Positions 61,108-64,000 of a DNA stretch of 64,000 nt are shown here, piece by piece. The stretch's first letter is position 1; each line of letters opens with the position of its first letter. A program made the position numbers and the translations under genes. The DNA is taken from the NCBI RefSeq assembly GCF_047717795.1, contig NZ_CP159808.1, positions 1,612,001-1,676,000 on the forward strand, given 5' to 3'. The notes beneath the pieces were generated by a model that worked only from the letters and a program-made list of their open reading frames with translations, searched no databases and had not been told where the DNA came from. This stretch comes from Marisalimonas sp016777705. GTDB lineage: Bacteria; Pseudomonadota; Alphaproteobacteria; Puniceispirillales; Marisalimonadaceae.

Positions 61108-63060
61108 TTATTTCACAGCCATATCATTACTTAATTTGGAAAGAGGAAGTATTTGTTTTATTGTATTAGTCACCCCAACAACATCTAAGCCAGCCTTTGC
61201 TAATTGTTCGTTTTGAGAGGCATGGTCTTGAAAATAATCTGGCATAGTTAAGCATCTTATTTCTTTATTTCCATTATTAAGAACACCCTTAGAAGACAGA
61301 AAATGTAAACAGTGTGAGCTAAAACCACCTGCTGAACCCTCTTCTATTATAATTAACTTAGAGTGGTTTTTCCACAAATCTTGAAGTAATTCAGTATCAA
61401 TTGGTTTTGCAAACCTAGCATCTGCCACAGTTATTGAGCGACCTTCTGCAAGCAAATTATCTGCAACTTTTAATGCCACACCAACTCTAGTGCCTAAAGC
61501 AAAAATTGCTAAATCTTTTCCTTTTCTGACAATACGACCTTTACCAATCTCAATAATATCAGGAGATTGTTTTATATCAACACCTTCACCTTCACCTCTA
61601 GGGTATCGGCAGAAAATTGGTCCATCACTATACCTTGAAGATGTTAAAACCATATTTGCCAATTCTGCTTCATCACTTGGCGCCATGACAACAACATCAG
61701 GCAAACAACAAAGGTAAGCTAAATCAAACGACCCAGCATGTGTTGCTCCATCAGCACCAACAAATCCTGCTCTATCGAGCATAAATCGAACTGGTAATTT
61801 TTGAATAACAACATCATGAATAACCTGGTCATATGCTCTTTGTAAAAATGTCGAGTAAATTACAACAAACGGCTTCAAACCTTCTGAAGCCATTCCTGCT
61901 GCAAATGTTACAGCATGCTGTTCGGCAATACCAACGTCAAAAAATCTATCTTCGTATTTTTCTGCAAATTTATTTAGGCCAGTTCCAGAAGGCATGGCTG
62001 CCGTAATGGCCATAATCCTTTTATCTTTTTCTGCAATCTTACATAGCGTTTCTGAAAAGACATTTGTATAAGTTGGGGCGTTAGAAACTGCCTTAACTGT
62101 ATCTCCAGTTATTACGTTGAATTCTGAAACAGCATGATATTTTTCATGAGAACCTTTTGAAAAAGGGTGTCCTCTTCCTTTTTCCGTAACAACATGGAGT
62201 AACATTGGCTTTTCATGAGAACCATTTTTTAAATTTTCTAGAATTTTAACCATTGATTTAATATCATGACCATCAATAGGTCCAAGATAATTCATACCCA
62301 TTTGACTGAATATTGTGCCTTCAGAATTACCTAAAAAATTACGTGCAATATTTTCAGCTCTTTTAGCTGTCTCACCTATCTCCTTTGGAAAAAGATTTAC
62401 CATTTGTTTAGCTATTTCTCTAACGTTATTAAAAGGACGGCTTGATACAACGTTTGATAAATAATTACTTAACCCCCCAACAGCAGGTGCAATCGACATA
62501 TCATTATCGTTTAATATTACCAGTAAGTTAGTTTTTAAAGCACCAGCATTGTTTATAGCTTCATATGCCATTCCTGCGCTCATTGCTCCGTCACCAATAA
62601 CGGCTATAACATTGTTAAATTTACCTAGTCTATCTCTCGCAACTGCCATTCCTAGCGCTGCCGAAATAGAAGTAGATGAATGTCCAGCTCCAAAAGGGTC
62701 ATAAATAGATTCTGATCTTTTTGTAAAACCTGAAATACCCTTTGATTTTCTTAAGGTACTCATCTTATTTCTTCTAGAGGTTAAAATTTTGTGAGGATAA
62801 GCTTGATGGCCAACATCCCATATTAGTTTGTCATCAGGTGTATCGAAGACATAATGAATGGCAACAGCAAGCTCAACAACTCCAAGTCCAGCTCCTAAAT
62901 GACCTCCAGTTTTAGAAACGCTATCGATCATATCGGAGCGAATTTCTGAAGATAATTGTTCAAGGTTATCTATTTCTAGAAACTTTAAATCATTCGGGTC
63001 ATTTACCTGATCAAGTATCGGTGTAGATGAAAATGTATTTTTTTTATCTTTATTTGCCAT
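61108..63060 (-). CDS. dxs: 1-deoxy-D-xylulose-5-phosphate synthase
   Basis: First step of the MEP isoprenoid pathway, from pyruvate and glyceraldehyde-3-phosphate with thiamine diphosphate. The 650-residue protein has WDVGHQAYPHKILTSRR, GAGHSSTSISAALGMA, the TPP/Mg motif GDGAMSAGMAYEAINNAG and AEQHAVTFAAGMASEG. Normal length. It is placed between ispA (34 bp upstream) and tlyA (16 bp downstream). Confidence 0.97.
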   Translation of the reverse strand: MANKDKKNTFSSTPILDQVNDPNDLKFLEIDNLEQLSSEIRSDMIDSVSKTGGHLGAGLGVVELAVAIHYVFDTPDDKLIWDVGHQAYPHKILTSRRNKMSTLRKSKGISGFTKRSESIYDPFGAGHSSTSISAALGMAVARDRLGKFNNVIAVIGDGAMSAGMAYEAINNAGALKTNLLVILNDNDMSIAPAVGGLSNYLSNVVSSRPFNNVREIAKQMVNLFPKEIGETAKRAENIARNFLGNSEGTIFSQMGMNYLGPIDGHDIKSMVKILENLKNGSHEKPMLLHVVTEKGRGHPFSKGSHEKYHAVSEFNVITGDTVKAVSNAPTYTNVFSETLCKIAEKDKRIMAITAAMPSGTGLNKFAEKYEDRFFDVGIAEQHAVTFAAGMASEGLKPFVVIYSTFLQRAYDQVIHDVVIQKLPVRFMLDRAGFVGADGATHAGSFDLAYLCCLPDVVVMAPSDEAELANMVLTSSRYSDGPIFCRYPRGEGEGVDIKQSPDIIEIGKGRIVRKGKDLAIFALGTRVGVALKVADNLLAEGRSITVADARFAKPIDTELLQDLWKNHSKLIIIEEGSAGGFSSHCLHFLSSKGVLNNGNKEIRCLTMPDYFQDHASQNEQLAKAGLDVVGVTNTIKQILPLSKLSNDMAVK

Positions 63061-63094
63061 TAATTAAATTAAACCTAATGTAATATTCATAAAA

Positions 63095-64000
63095 TTAATG
63101 ATTTCTATTTACAGTATATTTTGCCAAAGATACAAGGTTTTCTATATCATACCCAAAATTTTCAATTGTACTTATTGCTGAATTTGATGCTTCTAAAGCT
63201 CTTTTGGTTGCTTTATCTCTACCTAATATTGTAACGAAATTTGGTGTTTCATTTTTATCATCTTGCTTAATAGGTTTCCCCATGACTGTTTCGTCACCAT
63301 CTTTATCTAACAAATCATCTGCTATTTGAAAGGCTAGACCTATATTACTTGCATAACTGATAATTTTATCCCGTTGTTTATCATTAACGTTCAATAAAAT
63401 AGAAGCTACATGAGAGCAAGATGAAATTAATACTCCAGTTTTATGGCTTTGAATCCATTCAATTTCATCTAAGCTTAAGCTACTTTTGTTATTTAAATCC
63501 ATATCAGCTTGCTGCCCACCAACCATTCCATAAGGGCCTATCGCTTTTGCTAATGCAAAACAGATTTCAGATCTTTGCATGGAGTCTTTAATTAAATTCT
63601 GGTCACTTATAATTTGGAAAGCCCAACTTAACAATGCATCTCCGGCTAAAATAGCTGTATGCATGTCATATTTTACGTGATTAGACGGTTTTCCTCTCCT
63701 TGTAGAAGAATTATCCATAGCAGGCAAATCATCATGTATTAATGAATAAGTATGAATAGCTTCAATAGCGGAAGCTACAACAACTAGTTCATCGTACTTT
63801 GACTTTGAAATTTCTTGATTATTAATTGAACCTAAAAATTTTCCAGATTCTATAACTAAAAAGGCTCTTATTTTTTTCCCACTATTAATTGAAGAGTATC
63901 TCATAGCCTCAAAAAGTTTAGAGTTTAGACTATCTCCAATTGGCAAATGTTTATCTAAAAATTGATCTATCACATATGAATTTTTTTTTAATTTATTTAT
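63095..64000 (-). CDS. ispA: Polyprenyl (farnesyl/geranylgeranyl) diphosphate synthase IspA, 5' end outside the window
   Basis: Chain-extending prenyltransferase. The visible part has the first Asp-rich motif HDDLPAMDNSSTRRG, the region KTGVLISSCS, and the second Asp motif AFQIADDLLDKDGDE. A GTG at 63973 could start the frame, but the reading frame stays open to position 64000 (INKLKKNSYV precedes), and family members have about 20-25 residues before the YGSINSGKK-like segment. I judge that the true start is beyond the window, so this is a 5'-truncated view. It is first in an operon with dxs and tlyA. Confidence 0.93.
   Translation of the reverse strand: MNKLKKNSYVIDQFLDKHLPIGDSLNSKLFEAMRYSSINSGKKIRAFLVIESGKFLGSINNQEISKSKYDELVVVASAIEAIHTYSLIHDDLPAMDNSSTRRGKPSNHVKYDMHTAILAGDALLSWAFQIISDQNLIKDSMQRSEICFALAKAIGPYGMVGGQQADMDLNNKSSLSLDEIEWIQSHKTGVLISSCSHVASILLNVNDKQRDKIISYASNIGLAFQIADDLLDKDGDETVMGKPIKQDDKNETPNFVTILGRDKATKRALEASNSAISTIENFGYDIENLVSLAKYTVNRNH

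Noticed and set aside
1..64000. CRISPR array, prophage or insertion sequence
   Set aside because: I saw no regularly spaced repeats, transposase, integrase or phage structural genes on either strand.

Overview
The window comes from an AT-rich, tightly packed chromosome of a probable free-living marine alphaproteobacterium with a streamlined genome. The base composition is my estimate by eye (roughly 30-33 % G+C), not a count. The alphaproteobacterial assignment rests on four things: a GTTC-N7-GTTC LexA box in front of umuDC, a DUF2155 gene next to aat/accBC, the ispA-dxs-tlyA order, and an alphaproteobacterial elongator tRNA-Met. Streamlining shows as convergent gene pairs separated by 0-20 bp or overlapping, many start/stop overlaps, and no insertion sequence, prophage, CRISPR array or rRNA operon. 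The exact lineage cannot be named from the sequence alone; AEGEAN-169/HIMB59-like groups are candidates by inference.

Layout. 1-2.7 kb: a GAF-domain gene cut by the window edge, a HupE/UreJ membrane protein and a ten-TM putative metal exporter with a tiny membrane ORF upstream. 2.8-7.7 kb: a catabolic island of hydrolase, FMN alpha-hydroxy-acid oxidase, NIPSNAP protein, tartrate/D-malate-type dehydrogenase, SDR and a winged-helix regulator, with palindromes in two of its divergent intergenic regions. 8-8.8 kb: the outer-membrane lipoprotein Pal. 8.9-16.7 kb: accessory metabolism, including a translationally coupled pair of an MTA/SAH-nucleosidase-like protein and a spore-photoproduct-lyase-like radical SAM protein. 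16.7-17.4 kb: a DUF723 remnant, a tiny membrane ORF and tRNA-Met(CAU). 17.5-21.5 kb: cysE, cysteine desulfurase, ferredoxin, mnmA and a VOC protein, a sulfur-supply operon. 21.7-32.2 kb: tyrS, an AsmA-like giant, a peroxiredoxin, prfB, PBP1A and AmiC. 32.6-40.7 kb: rne, a BepA-like protease, a DsbA-like protein, aroQ, accBC, aat, DUF2155 and mlaD. 41-46.4 kb: B12-dependent nrdJ behind a region with DnaA boxes, RidA and a FemAB-like GNAT. 46.4-57.6 kb: clpA/clpS, a DacF-type carboxypeptidase, SOS-controlled umuDC, SulP, an M20 amidohydrolase, an MFS carrier and pdxH. 57.7-64 kb: a glycine-zipper lipoprotein-like protein, fabI, aroC, tlyA, dxs and ispA (cut by the window edge).

Functionally most of this is core: envelope building (PBP1A, AmiC, DacF, Pal, MlaD, AsmA-like), fatty-acid and isoprenoid supply (accBC, fabI, dxs, ispA), aromatic synthesis (aroQ, aroC), translation and RNA turnover (tyrS, prfB, aat, mnmA, tlyA, rne) and proteostasis (ClpAS, BepA-like, DsbA-like). 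No single large new system is evident. The items most worth a second look are the nucleosidase/SPL-like pair, the DnaA boxes before nrdJ, the terminator-like hairpin just before rne, the antisense overlap of aat with the DUF2155 gene, and the operator-like palindromes of the catabolic island.
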